A stretch of DNA of 63,203 nucleotides from Peribacillus simplex (GTDB taxonomy: Bacteria; Bacillota; Bacilli; Bacillales; DSM-1321), in NCBI RefSeq assembly GCF_900156045.1, contig NZ_FTMX01000014.1, positions 1 through 63,203 of the forward strand. Reading direction: 5' to 3'. The notes beneath the pieces are model-generated. The model searched no databases. It was not told where the DNA came from and saw nothing but the letters and a program-made list of their open reading frames with translations. This document shows positions 27,862 through 36,181 of the stretch, piece after piece (the stretch's first letter is position 1; each line of letters starts with the position of its first letter). Both the position numbers and the translations under genes were made by a program.

Positions 27862-27895
27862 GGCCGTATCACTTTTAAAGTGGTACGGTTTTCTC
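27862..27895 (+). terminator. gatCAB terminator
   Basis: CCGTATCACTT (27864-27874) and AAGTGGTACGG (27878-27888) form an 11-bp stem with one wobble, followed by TTTTCT. Confidence 0.85.
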
Positions 27896-27950
27896 TTGAT
27901 TAAGATAAGGGTTCATTGTGGAAAGCTTAAAATAATTTTTGATTTTTTTT

Positions 27951-27979
27951 GAGTTACCTGTAGGGGTAGCTCCTTTTTT
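27951..27979 (+). terminator. Second terminator or attenuator before the ECF operon
   Basis: GAGTTACC and GGTAGCTC pair (one wobble) around a short loop, followed by six T residues. It lies ~45 bases upstream of the sigma-factor start, so it may be a back-up terminator for gatB or a leader attenuator. Confidence 0.65.
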
Positions 27980-28022
27980 GTCGTCTATTACATGAATGCT
28001 TAACAGGAAAGGAGGAAGAGAA

Positions 28023-28565
28023 GTGACGGATGAGTTAGTTGAGAAGGTTAGGGCTGGGAATGATCATGCATTCCGAATGTTGATCGAAACTTATAAACAG
28101 ACGGTTTATAGAACCGTCTATTCCGTCTTGCGGAATCAAAAGGATGCAGAAGATGTTACCCAGGAAGTCTTTATCAAAATCTACACTTCCCTTCCTCAAT
28201 ATAAGAACCAAGGTTTCAAAACGTGGATTACCCGAATTGCGGTCAATCATGCAATCGATCTAAAGAGAAAGAGGGAACGCCAAAAGGAAGAATTGCAGGA
28301 CGAACATTCATCGGAAGCTAATTTGGGCTTAACTGATGATGTCGAGGCAGTATTTTTTCGGAATGAAAGGCGAAAGCAAGTATTACGGAAGCTGAATGAC
28401 CTTCCAGAGGGATATCGGGAAGTTGTATATGGCTATTACATAAAGGAAAAGACATTCAAGCAAATTGCAGAGGAACAGCAGATTCAAGTGAAATCCGTGG
28501 AGGTAAAACTATATCGGGCAAGAAATTGGATGAGAAAACATTGGAAAGAGGAGGATTTTTCATGA
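28023..28565 (+). CDS. ECF-type RNA polymerase sigma factor
   Basis: A 180-residue sigma-70 family group IV factor. Region 2 shows FRMLIETYKQTVYRTVYSVL and DAEDVTQEVFIKIYTSLP. Region 4 shows LPEGYREVVYGYYIKEKTFKQIAEE, with a helix-turn-helix. No region 1 or 3 is present. The start is taken as GTG 28023, 8 bases after AAAGGAGG; the track-like earlier ATG overlaps that site. The next gene is an anti-sigma factor with a ZAS motif, so activity is probably held off at the membrane. No autoregulatory ECF promoter was confidently found. It cannot be assigned to a named B. subtilis sigma. Confidence 0.92.
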   Translation: MTDELVEKVRAGNDHAFRMLIETYKQTVYRTVYSVLRNQKDAEDVTQEVFIKIYTSLPQYKNQGFKTWITRIAVNHAIDLKRKRERQKEELQDEHSSEANLGLTDDVEAVFFRNERRKQVLRKLNDLPEGYREVVYGYYIKEKTFKQIAEEQQIQVKSVEVKLYRARNWMRKHWKEEDFS

Positions 28566-29029
28566 ATCATGTGCCTGAAGCAGAATGGGTTGCATATTTA
28601 GCAGATAAAATACCAGAGGCTCTAAAAATTGAATATGAAAATCATCTATACTCCTGTGACAAGTGTTTGTCCGCCTATATGGAAGCGATGGAAAAAGAAG
28701 AATTCGGTCCGGACATTGAAGGATTTGATATTGCAGGTCCTGTCATGGACTCGATTAGCCGATTGAAAGAAGGCCCTGTTGAAGGGGAAAAGCAACTCCG
28801 AAAAGAGAAATCACTGCGGACGATAACAAGACATTACCTGATTGCGGCCGGGTTTACGATCTTATTAATGGCAGGGGGAGTATTTCAATCATTGACAGAA
28901 TACGTGGATTCTGTGGAATCAATCAGTGAAAAGGAAACGCAGTCCTTAACCGATGGACTTATTGATAAAACATTTAATTGGATGGACACTATCGAAAAGA
29001 AAAATAAGGAGGGGTTTAGAAATGAATAA
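28562..29029 (+). CDS. ZAS-type membrane anti-sigma factor
   Basis: A 155-residue protein starting MNHVPEAEWVAYLADKI, overlapping the sigma gene by four bases. Residues ~28-36 contain NHLYSCDKC, the His-x3-Cys-x2-Cys of zinc-binding anti-sigma domains. A single membrane segment (~92-110, YLIAAGFTILLMAGGVFQ) separates it from a short outer or C-terminal tail. The GAGGAGGA site is strong. Known ZAS proteins bind the partner ECF factor in the cytoplasm; the inducing signal here is unknown. Confidence 0.85.
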   Translation: MNHVPEAEWVAYLADKIPEALKIEYENHLYSCDKCLSAYMEAMEKEEFGPDIEGFDIAGPVMDSISRLKEGPVEGEKQLRKEKSLRTITRHYLIAAGFTILLMAGGVFQSLTEYVDSVESISEKETQSLTDGLIDKTFNWMDTIEKKNKEGFRNE

Positions 29030-30092
29030 AAGGCCGGTATTAGCTTTCTTATTATCGTTTTTGCCAGGTTTCGGACATTTTTACCTAGGAAGGAAATATA
29101 AAGGGTTATTTTATTTTCTGGCCACGGCTGGATTGGGGCTTGGTGGTCTTTTTCTTTCGTTGATCAGTCAATCGGATGCGTTTCTGGCTTTTTCCATTAT
29201 TGGAATGGTGTTTTATTTCATCAGTATATTTGATTTGGTGGTCACCTCACTGAGGAATCCTAAAAGGGAAGAGGATGTAGAGCGTATGACAGATCAGCCG
29301 GAAGCGGAAAGATTTTATGTAATCATCCTTTCATTCGTTCCTGGATTAGGGCATTTTCAGCTGGGCCTCATGAACCGTGGGCTTATTTTTCTTATCGGCT
29401 TTTTAGGCCTGGGCATCATGGTGATATTCATTAGTGTAATGACACAAATGGAAGGTCTGTTAATATTCATGGCACTATTGCCTGTTATATGGATTTACAG
29501 CTTTTTTGATTCTGTTCAACAGCTGAATAAAAAGCAAAGAGGTGAGGAGCTTATCGATCGGACCGTTTTGGAAGATTTCGAGGAGAGACGGGAATCCGGG
29601 AAGAAGAGTAAATCGGTCGCGACTTTATTTGCTATTTTCCCTGGTGCAGGTCACTTATATTTGGGGCTGCAAAAACGTGGGATACAATTGATGGCCGGCT
29701 TTTTATTCGCCATTTACATACTGGATTTACTCCGGTTAGGTTTCTTCTTTTTCCTTATTCCGATTATCTGGTTTTATAGTTTTTTTGATGGATTGCAAAA
29801 AGCCTCGAAAATGGAAGAGGGTCCATTAGAAGATACGCCCATCATTTCGGGAATGGTCAATCATCAAAAATGGGTAGGATTTGGGCTGGTGGGACTTGGA
29901 ATTTATTTCTTGGCCAGTAATATAATTGTCCCGGCCATTGCTCCTCATTTAGATGAATGGATTGGAAGCAACTTGGAATACTGGTTTAGAGATTATTTTC
30001 AAAAAGGTCTTGTATGCATCCTTCTTATAGGCGGGGGAATTAAATTGCTGTCGGGAAGTAAAAAAGGAAGAGCCAAGGAGGAGACAAAATGA
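29022..30092 (+). CDS. Polytopic membrane protein with three TM2-like repeats
   Basis: A 356-residue integral membrane protein. A motif PG-[FLA]-G-H-[FL]-x-LG followed by a [KR]G turn occurs three times, at residues ~15, ~107 and ~207, each followed by two or three hydrophobic helices and an aromatic [YI][SI]xFD close. This is an internal triplication of a TM2-like hairpin unit. A fourth, unrelated hydrophobic pair ends the protein (~290-345). It starts inside the anti-sigma gene (8-base overlap) after AAGGAGGGG, and overlaps the next gene by four bases. I do not recognise a function; it is probably a target or sensor part of the ECF module. Confidence 0.75.
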   Translation: MNKRPVLAFLLSFLPGFGHFYLGRKYKGLFYFLATAGLGLGGLFLSLISQSDAFLAFSIIGMVFYFISIFDLVVTSLRNPKREEDVERMTDQPEAERFYVIILSFVPGLGHFQLGLMNRGLIFLIGFLGLGIMVIFISVMTQMEGLLIFMALLPVIWIYSFFDSVQQLNKKQRGEELIDRTVLEDFEERRESGKKSKSVATLFAIFPGAGHLYLGLQKRGIQLMAGFLFAIYILDLLRLGFFFFLIPIIWFYSFFDGLQKASKMEEGPLEDTPIISGMVNHQKWVGFGLVGLGIYFLASNIIVPAIAPHLDEWIGSNLEYWFRDYFQKGLVCILLIGGGIKLLSGSKKGRAKEETK

Positions 30093-31015
30093 GAACATGG
30101 AGAGTCGGAACGATTTCGATGGGAATCTCCCTGGTTGGTTTGGGATTGGTTTTACTGGTTTCACAAATTGCAGATATGAACTTGACGACGATTCTGCTGT
30201 CATGGTGGCCGTTGCTGTTCATTATCTTGGGTGCAGAGATTCTCTTCTACATTTATTTTTCCAGAAAAGAAAGTTCTTTTGTAAAGTATGATATTCTTAG
30301 CATTCTTTTCGTGGGATTGCTTGGAACGACGGGAATAGTTTTAATTCTGCTAACATCAAGCGGATTGATGGATCAAGTTAGGGCTGCCGTGAATAGTGAA
30401 GTGAAAACGGTCAATTTGCCTGGTTTCAATCAAAAGGCAGGGAAAGACATACAGAGAGTTGTCCTGGACTCTGGCCCGTACCCATTAACAATTGAAAGTG
30501 GTAATGTCGGGGAAATTTCCGTTTTTGGAACATATGGTGAGCGGGTAATGGAAGATGCTGATTCGTCGTTGAAGAAGGCGGAGGATTATTTACTCGTTGA
30601 GAGAAATGGTGATACGCTTTATATAAGCTTCAAGGATTTGCCGATTCAAAATGGACTTTTTGACAATGGTACAATGAATCTTAAGGCAACTCTTATAATC
30701 CCTGCTGAGTTGGCAGTGGAGATAGACGGACAAAGTACCGATCTTGTCCTGAAGCCTAGGAAACTCTTGAATGACTGGAGTGTGAAGGACAGCGGAAATC
30801 TAAGTGTATTCCTTCAGGATAATAGTGATATCAAGATAGATGCTAGAGGGGTCGAGGAACTTGAAGGTCCTAAGAATGGCTGGAAGATGACTGAAGTGAA
30901 AGAAGAAACAAGTGAAGAGGGCATTGTAAAAAAGAATGGGATATTCAATATTGGTGAAGGGAAACATACTTTAACGGTTACAGATACATTTAACGTGAAT
31001 GTTCAATATCCATGA
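30089..31015 (+). CDS. Membrane protein with DUF5668-like helices and extracytoplasmic beta domain
   Basis: A 308-residue protein: two N-terminal hydrophobic helices around WWPLLFIILGAEIL, typical of DUF5668/LiaF-like N-termini, a third helix (SILFVGLLGTTGIVLILL), then about 200 hydrophilic residues with alternating beta pattern (IESGNVGEISVFGTYGE ... LKATLIIPAELAVEIDG). The C-terminal part resembles adhesin-like beta-helix domains of envelope-stress proteins, but weakly. It is the fourth gene of the ECF operon. Function not assigned. Confidence 0.7.
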   Translation: MRTWRVGTISMGISLVGLGLVLLVSQIADMNLTTILLSWWPLLFIILGAEILFYIYFSRKESSFVKYDILSILFVGLLGTTGIVLILLTSSGLMDQVRAAVNSEVKTVNLPGFNQKAGKDIQRVVLDSGPYPLTIESGNVGEISVFGTYGERVMEDADSSLKKAEDYLLVERNGDTLYISFKDLPIQNGLFDNGTMNLKATLIIPAELAVEIDGQSTDLVLKPRKLLNDWSVKDSGNLSVFLQDNSDIKIDARGVEELEGPKNGWKMTEVKEETSEEGIVKKNGIFNIGEGKHTLTVTDTFNVNVQYP

Positions 31016-31087
31016 AATCATTTACTAGAATAAAATTGTAAAAAGCATTATAATTTCCCTGATACGATTTCTAGTAAAATGCAAAAG

Positions 31088-31118
31088 ATATGGACCGGAA
31101 TACGGTCCTCTTTTTTCG
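31088..31118 (+). terminator. ECF operon terminator
   Basis: GGACCG and CGGTCC around a five-base loop, followed by C and TTTTTT. Confidence 0.85.
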
Positions 31119-31122
31119 AATA

Positions 31123-31151
31123 TTGCTTTTCATGTAACGAAGGATTAAGAT
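31123..31151 (+). promoter_or_regulatory. dgkB promoter
   Basis: TTGCTT (31123-31128), 17 bases, TAAGAT (31146-31151), ~39 bases upstream of the dgkB ATG. Confidence 0.6.
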
Positions 31152-31189
31152 GTAAATTATGGAATCAATATGTATAAGGATGATGGGAA

Positions 31190-32104
31190 ATGAAAAGAGC
31201 AAGGTTGATTTACAACCCGACTTCGGGCCGGGAAGCCATTAAGAAGAGCCTGCCAGGTGTGCTAGCAAAACTTGAAGAAGCTGGCTATGAAGCTTCTGCA
31301 CATGCGACGACCGGTGCCGGGGATGCGACGAAAGCGGCTAAGATAGCGATTGAGCGCGGCTATGATATAGTTATTGCAGCAGGGGGCGACGGTACGATTT
31401 ATGAGGTTGTTAATGGACTGGCCACTGCAGAGAAACGTCCGAAACTAGGAATCATTCCGACGGGAACGACCAATGATTTCGCGCGGGCGCTGCATTTACC
31501 GAAGACGATCGAAGGGGCAGCCGAAATTATTGCCGGTGGGCATACGATGCCTGTCGATATTGGGAAAATGAACGATAAGTATTTCATCAATATTGCCGGC
31601 GGAGGCAGATTGACCGAATTGACCTACGACGTGCCGATCAAACTGAAAACCATGCTTGGTCAGCTAGCGTACTATATTAAAGGAATTGAAATGCTTCCTT
31701 CAATTAAGCCGACGGAAGTTTCTATTGAATATGATGGAAAGCTTTTTGAAGGAGAGATCATGCTATTCTTGGTGGCTAACACGAATTCGGTCGGCGGCTT
31801 CGAGAAACTGGCTCCTGACGCCTCTTTAAATGATGGTATGTTCACGTTGCTTATTTTGAAAAAGGCAAACCTCGCTGATATTGTCCGTGTCGCGACATTG
31901 GCAATGCGCGGTGAGCATATCCATGATAAGAACGTCATTTATGAAAAAGCCAATCGAATTAAAGTACATGCCAAAAATGACATGATGCTTAATTTGGATG
32001 GGGAATTTGGCGGGATGGCCCCAGCTGAATTCGTAAATCAGTACCGCCATTTTGATGTATTCATCCCGCAAGGAATACTGCCGGACGATCCGGCAAATAA
32101 ATAG
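31190..32104 (+). CDS. dgkB: Diacylglycerol kinase
   Basis: Soluble lipid kinase that returns diacylglycerol from lipoteichoic acid synthesis to phosphatidic acid. The 304-residue protein has the NPTSGRE start, the nucleotide motif AAGGDGTIYEVVNGL, the GIIPTGTTNDFARAL loop and the C-terminal LNLDGEFGG. It lies next to rlmCD as in B. subtilis (yerQ-yefA), though here two extra genes intervene. It has its own promoter and terminator. Confidence 0.95.
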   Translation: MKRARLIYNPTSGREAIKKSLPGVLAKLEEAGYEASAHATTGAGDATKAAKIAIERGYDIVIAAGGDGTIYEVVNGLATAEKRPKLGIIPTGTTNDFARALHLPKTIEGAAEIIAGGHTMPVDIGKMNDKYFINIAGGGRLTELTYDVPIKLKTMLGQLAYYIKGIEMLPSIKPTEVSIEYDGKLFEGEIMLFLVANTNSVGGFEKLAPDASLNDGMFTLLILKKANLADIVRVATLAMRGEHIHDKNVIYEKANRIKVHAKNDMMLNLDGEFGGMAPAEFVNQYRHFDVFIPQGILPDDPANK

Positions 32105-32108
32105 GGTG

Positions 32109-32136
32109 AAAAGGCCACTGAATCTGGTGGCCTTTT
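32109..32136 (+). terminator. dgkB terminator
   Basis: AAAAGGCCACT and GGTGGCCTTTT around a short loop; the T-run forms the 3' arm end. Confidence 0.88.
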
Positions 32137-32166
32137 CAGTTTAATGAAGCAAGGGGAATTGCAAAC

Positions 32167-32742
32167 ATGTATATCAGGAAAGCGACACCGGAAGATGCGG
32201 ACAAGGCAGCCGTATTGACCCGGTTAGCGATTAAGGAAATTGCAGAGGTTTTGACAGGTGAAACGGAAGAAGAAAGAATACTTTCCGTTCTTGCCGATTT
32301 GTTCCGGAAAAGTGGGAATCGGATCAGCTATGAAAATACGCTTGTCAGTGAACATGATGGACAAGTATCTGGATTGATCATTGCTTACCATGGCAAGGAT
32401 GCCGAAAGCTTGGATGAACCGATAGTGAAACAATTAAGGATGAAAATGAAAGACCCAAGCGTTACGCTCGATAAGGAAGCGGAAATGAGAGACTTTTATT
32501 TGGATACAGTCTCGGTTGACCCGAATTTTCAAGGAAAAGGAATTGGTAGTGCACTGATTCAGTATGTAGAGGAATACGCTAAACATAAGGGATATCCAAG
32601 AATTTCTTTAGTCGTTGAAAATGAAAATGAAGCGGCGAATCGTCTCTATAGCAGATTAGGATATATGGAAATGAAAACCATTTCGATTAGCGGCCATGAA
32701 TTTCGCTATATGGTGAAGGAAATAGAAGAACCTCCTGTTTAA
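32167..32742 (+). CDS. GNAT family N-acetyltransferase
   Basis: A 191-residue acetyl-CoA-dependent acetyltransferase-like protein. The acetyl-CoA loop is VDPNFQGKGIGSALIQ, matching the R/Q-x-x-G-x-G/A motif A, followed by the NEAANRLYSRLGY motif B. The substrate cannot be told from sequence. AAGGGGAA precedes the ATG. It lies between the dgkB terminator and its own terminator, so it may rely on readthrough or a weak promoter in the ~30-base gap. Confidence 0.9.
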   Translation: MYIRKATPEDADKAAVLTRLAIKEIAEVLTGETEEERILSVLADLFRKSGNRISYENTLVSEHDGQVSGLIIAYHGKDAESLDEPIVKQLRMKMKDPSVTLDKEAEMRDFYLDTVSVDPNFQGKGIGSALIQYVEEYAKHKGYPRISLVVENENEAANRLYSRLGYMEMKTISISGHEFRYMVKEIEEPPV

Positions 32743-32758
32743 CAGGGGGTCCTTTTTG
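32729..32758 (+). terminator. Terminator overlapping the GNAT stop codon
   Basis: CCTCCTGTT and AACAGGGGG pair around the TAA stop region, followed by TCCTTTTT. Confidence 0.75.
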
Positions 32759-32786
32759 GTCATTTGAAATTTGGCACTGTATGCGG

Positions 32787-33005
32787 TTACATTTGCTGCC
32801 CGTTCATGGCAGCCCAATCAGAGTAAACTCCAGTGCCATTACAGCCGGGACAGTCGTGTATATCGGAAAAATGATATTCCGTGGGTACGAAGGAGCTGTA
32901 TCCACGTCCGTAACAATCCGGACAGAGGCCTTTTTCCTCCATACTCGCTCGATGTTTCTCTAACCTTGTAGCATTCCAGGCTGATATAGAGTTAAATAAA
33001 CCCAT
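32787..33005 (-). CDS. Small protein with two CxxCxGxG zinc-finger motifs
   Basis: A 72-residue protein with CPDCYGRG (residues ~28-35) and CPGCNGTG (~52-59). These are two DnaJ-type CxxCxGxG units that can form a single zinc site. The N-terminus MGLFNSISAWNATRLEKH is amphipathic. The ribosome site AGGTGAGG on the minus strand supports the start. Similar short proteins are common in Bacillaceae. Function unknown; it lacks a J-domain. Confidence 0.75.
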   Translation of the reverse strand: MGLFNSISAWNATRLEKHRASMEEKGLCPDCYGRGYSSFVPTEYHFSDIHDCPGCNGTGVYSDWAAMNGQQM

Positions 33006-33131
33006 TTCCTCACCTCATCTGTTTTTCCTTATTTTTCATTTTTTATTGAACTTTTATTCATGGAACTATGAAAAATCCGTAATTCCTTCCACTATATTTT
33101 TATGAAAACCAGGGTAAATTGGTGAGTGGTT

Positions 33132-33160
33132 TTGTGGCTAGGCCTCTATTGTGGTAAAAT
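33132..33160 (+). promoter_or_regulatory. rlmCD promoter
   Basis: TTGTGG (33132-33137), 17 bases, TAAAAT (33155-33160), 35 bases upstream of the start codon. Confidence 0.6.
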
Positions 33161-33194
33161 ACAGGCTAGCATAAAAAAGAAAAGAGAAGATGAC

Positions 33195-34565
33195 ATGAAA
33201 AAAACAGCACCAGTGGCTAAAAATGATATTATAGAGGTTTTATTTGAAGATTTAACACATGAAGGAGCAGGCGTCGCTAAAGTCGATGGCTATCCGATCT
33301 TTGTTCAGAGCGCCCTTCCAGGTGAAAAAGCAAAAATTAAAGTGATGAAGGCTAATAAAGGTTATGGCTTCGGACGCTTGATGGAGATTATCGAAAACAG
33401 TCCATACCGGGTTGAGGTCACGACTGAAGATTACCATAAATACGGTGGATGTCAGCTGCAGCATATGAGCTATGAAGGACAGTTGAAATTCAAGGAAAGG
33501 CAAGTGCGTGAAGTGATGACACGCATTGGGAAACTTGAGGATGTGAAGGTTCACCCGATCATCGGGATGGAGAATCCGACCCATTACCGTAATAAAGCGC
33601 AAGTGCCTGTTGGTGAAAAGGATGGCAAGCTAATAGCAGGGTTCTTCAAACCGCGGACACATGAAATTGTTGAAACGAAAGAAAGCATTATCCAAAATGA
33701 AGTGATCAATGAAGCCGTTCAAGTTGTTAAAGAGATTTTCAGTAAACTTGGTATCCCTGCTTACAATGAAGAGGCACATAAAGGTGTATTGCGGCACATC
33801 ATGGCCCGTTATGGCAAGCAAACAGGCGAATTAATGATTGTTCTCGTTACAAGAACGAATAGTATCCCTTTCATCGAAACAATCGTGAAGGAAATCGTTG
33901 AACGTCTTCCACAAGTGAAATCCATCGTTCAAAACGTTAATTCCAAGAAAACGAATGTTATCTTAGGCGATAAAATGACTGTACTATGGGGCGACGAAGT
34001 GATCCATGATATGATCGGTGATGTGAAATTTGCGATTTCAGCAAAGTCCTTCTACCAAATCAATCCGGACCAAACGAAGGTCCTTTATGATAAAGCTCTT
34101 GACTATGCAGGGCTGACTGGTGAAGAAACGGTGATTGATGCCTATTGCGGCATTGGAACCATCTCTTTATTTTTAGCTAAAAAAGCGAAAAAAGTAATCG
34201 GTGTCGAAGTGGTCGAAGAAGCGATAGAAGACGCACGCCGCAACGCTGAATTGAATGATATCTCAAATGCGGAATTCATGGTTGGAGATGCGGGTAACGT
34301 TATTGCTGAATGGTACCAAAAGGGCAACACTGCGGATGTCATCGTTGTGGATCCTCCTCGCAAAGGTTGTGAAGAGTCCCTTCTGAATACGATCATCGAG
34401 ATGAAGCCAAACAAAGTCGTATACGTATCATGCAACCCAGGCACTCTGGCGCGTGATCTTCATATCTTGGAAGACGGAGGATATAAAGCGGTTGATATCC
34501 AGCCTGTCGATATGTTCCCAATGACGACACATGTTGAAAATGTAGTGTTATTAGAGTTGAAATGA
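33195..34565 (+). CDS. rlmCD: 23S rRNA (uracil-5-)-methyltransferase RlmCD
   Basis: TrmA/RumA-family enzyme that makes 5-methyluridine in 23S rRNA; the B. subtilis homologue (YefA) modifies both U747 and U1939. The 456-residue protein has an N-terminal TRAM RNA-binding domain (GEGAGVAKVDGYPIFV-type, seen as THEGAGVAKVDGYPIFVQ), the SAM motif DAYCGIGTISLFLA, the VDPPRKGC motif and the catalytic cysteine in VYVSCNPGTLARDL. ATG 33195 is chosen because the upstream in-frame start lies on the promoter. Confidence 0.93.
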   Translation: MKKTAPVAKNDIIEVLFEDLTHEGAGVAKVDGYPIFVQSALPGEKAKIKVMKANKGYGFGRLMEIIENSPYRVEVTTEDYHKYGGCQLQHMSYEGQLKFKERQVREVMTRIGKLEDVKVHPIIGMENPTHYRNKAQVPVGEKDGKLIAGFFKPRTHEIVETKESIIQNEVINEAVQVVKEIFSKLGIPAYNEEAHKGVLRHIMARYGKQTGELMIVLVTRTNSIPFIETIVKEIVERLPQVKSIVQNVNSKKTNVILGDKMTVLWGDEVIHDMIGDVKFAISAKSFYQINPDQTKVLYDKALDYAGLTGEETVIDAYCGIGTISLFLAKKAKKVIGVEVVEEAIEDARRNAELNDISNAEFMVGDAGNVIAEWYQKGNTADVIVVDPPRKGCEESLLNTIIEMKPNKVVYVSCNPGTLARDLHILEDGGYKAVDIQPVDMFPMTTHVENVVLLELK

Positions 34566-34570
34566 TGGAA

Positions 34571-34602
34571 TGGGGCCAGGTCTGAATGACCGGGCCCTTT
34601 TT
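34571..34602 (+). terminator. rlmCD terminator
   Basis: GGGCC-GGTC and GACC-GGGCCC arms with one internal mismatch and a five-base loop, followed by TTTTT. Confidence 0.8.
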
Positions 34603-34628
34603 CGCGTAGTTAAATTGAAGTGAAAGGA

Positions 34629-34645
34629 GGGGGGGGATTTTTTTT
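34629..34645. repeat. G8-A-T8 homopolymer tract
   Basis: Eight G residues (34629-34636), one A and eight T residues in the intergenic region before the YitT-like gene. Such runs are prone to slippage in replication and in sequencing. Confidence 0.9.
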
Positions 34646-34715
34646 GAATGGATATTCTTGACGCTCTGACTTGGACATATAGTAAGGATATATAAAATGC
34701 AAGGCAGGTGATTTT

Positions 34716-35282
34716 ATTAATTTTCAAAAAGCGGTTGCTGTAATTGTTGGTAGCTTTTTGGTGGGTATTGGAATCAATGGGTTTTTAGTTCCGCACCATT
34801 TAATAGATGGCGGCGTTATTGGGATTGCACTCATCCTTCATTATTTTTTTGGTTTTCAAACAGGGCTATCCATGTTGATCCTCAGTATTCCTATATTTTT
34901 ATATGCATGGTATTATGAACGGCCTTTTTTCTATAGCAGTGTTCACGGATTGCTTCTGACATCCCTTTTTATGGATTGGCTTAATCCATTGAAAAAAGTC
35001 TTTTCCATGTCGATACTAACAAGCTCTTTGATTGGCGGTGCCATCATAGGGATGGGCATAGGTCTCATGCTTCGGTATGAGACAAGCAGCGGGGGAACGG
35101 ATATGTTAGCCAAAATTATCTCAAAGTCTACTTCCATGGATATTGCATTAGCGATTATCGTTATAGATACACTAATCATTTCAGCTGCAGCATTCACCTT
35201 AGGTATCGAAATTTTTCTTTTTTCATGTGTGACGATCGTCATCATTGGGCTGATCACTTCGCTTATGAAAGTGAGGAAATGA
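34716..35282 (+). CDS. YitT-family membrane protein (short form) with apparent ATT start
   Basis: Five or six hydrophobic helices of the YitT/DUF161 family, with the conserved FLVPHHLIDGGVIGI and RYETSSGGTDMLAKI segments. The C-terminal DUF2179 domain common in the family is absent. The first ATG or GTG candidates lie too far in: TTG 34758 would cut into helix 1. Reading upstream in frame, ATT 34716 gives I-NFQKAVAVIVGSFLVGIG, the normal family N-terminus, and follows AGGTGA by four bases. ATT initiation is rare, so this is an inference from alignment and ribosome-site spacing. A four-codon ATG...TGA reading frame (34697-34711) overlaps the ribosome site. Confidence 0.75.
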   Translation: MNFQKAVAVIVGSFLVGIGINGFLVPHHLIDGGVIGIALILHYFFGFQTGLSMLILSIPIFLYAWYYERPFFYSSVHGLLLTSLFMDWLNPLKKVFSMSILTSSLIGGAIIGMGIGLMLRYETSSGGTDMLAKIISKSTSMDIALAIIVIDTLIISAAAFTLGIEIFLFSCVTIVIIGLITSLMKVRK

Positions 35283-35290
35283 ATATATAA

Positions 35291-36151
35291 TCAGTTCCTT
35301 AAGATATGGGTCACTTCATCTATTGCTCTTTGCAGCTTTTCGCTATTTTTGCTAAACATCTCTTTAGCTTCCTTTGATTCAGTTCCAAGTGCAAACAACT
35401 CTAAGTCCGCTTGGCATTTTTTCAAGGTCGCGAGCATAAGAGGTTTTTCTTGAGGAGAAGGAACTTTAAGTTTATCATCAAAAAGGTCCACGGTTAATTC
35501 CCCGTTGGAATTAGCCTGACCAAGAAACACATTATCGAGTATAACACCCAACTTATCCAGTTCAGTATGAAGCCAATTTCGGTTCAGTCCAATTGTGGAA
35601 AGCGGTTCATCAAGTATGCTGCCGTCCATAATAATGGTTTGTGGCTCCTTTACAGCAGCCACTGACAGGTTAAGGTCCTTAGGTGTTATAGGTTGATTTT
35701 GCTTCTTTAACATTACGGAAAAATCCCCGTTGGCTTCCAATAAGGCAAACTCAACTTCAGAAATATCGAAGACATCCTTTTTCCGGAGCAATCCCAATAA
35801 TTCATCGATGGTATATTTCTCTTTTTTTAAATTATCTTCCATGACTTTCCCATCTTTGATGAAAACCGAAGCTTTTCCTTCCACAAGATCACGGAAAGTT
35901 TTACTTTTTAGGGATATTGATCCTGCAATGAAGGGAGCTATGGCAAAAACAAGAATGGACAGTACGCCATGTATAATATTGCCCTCAACTTTCGTAGCTA
36001 ACTCTGCCCCGACATTACCAATGGTTATGCCCGTTACATATTCAAAAAAGGAGAGTTGGGACAATTGTTTTTTTCCTAACACTTTTGTTATCACAAAAAG
36101 AACAATTAAAAAGAATAATGAACGCAAAACAATTTCTATCCAATCCGGCAT
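35291..36151 (-). CDS. DUF421 (YetF-type) membrane protein of the spoVA locus
   Basis: A 286-residue protein with three N-terminal hydrophobic helices followed by the DUF421 soluble domain. RDLVEGKASVFIKDGKV and the MDGSILDEPLSTIGLNRNWLH stretch fit the YetF/YrbG family. The C-terminal ~60 residues look like a DUF1657-type helical segment (ATLKKCQADLELFALGTESKEAKEMF). This DUF421 plus DUF1657-like tail is a hallmark of the extra spoVA operons of Bacillaceae. GGGGGTG is seven bases before ATG 36151. Last gene of the minus-strand cluster. Confidence 0.85.
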   Translation of the reverse strand: MPDWIEIVLRSLFFLIVLFVITKVLGKKQLSQLSFFEYVTGITIGNVGAELATKVEGNIIHGVLSILVFAIAPFIAGSISLKSKTFRDLVEGKASVFIKDGKVMEDNLKKEKYTIDELLGLLRKKDVFDISEVEFALLEANGDFSVMLKKQNQPITPKDLNLSVAAVKEPQTIIMDGSILDEPLSTIGLNRNWLHTELDKLGVILDNVFLGQANSNGELTVDLFDDKLKVPSPQEKPLMLATLKKCQADLELFALGTESKEAKEMFSKNSEKLQRAIDEVTHILRN

Positions 36152-36181
36152 TACCAAACACCCCCTGCTTGATCATTGTAT

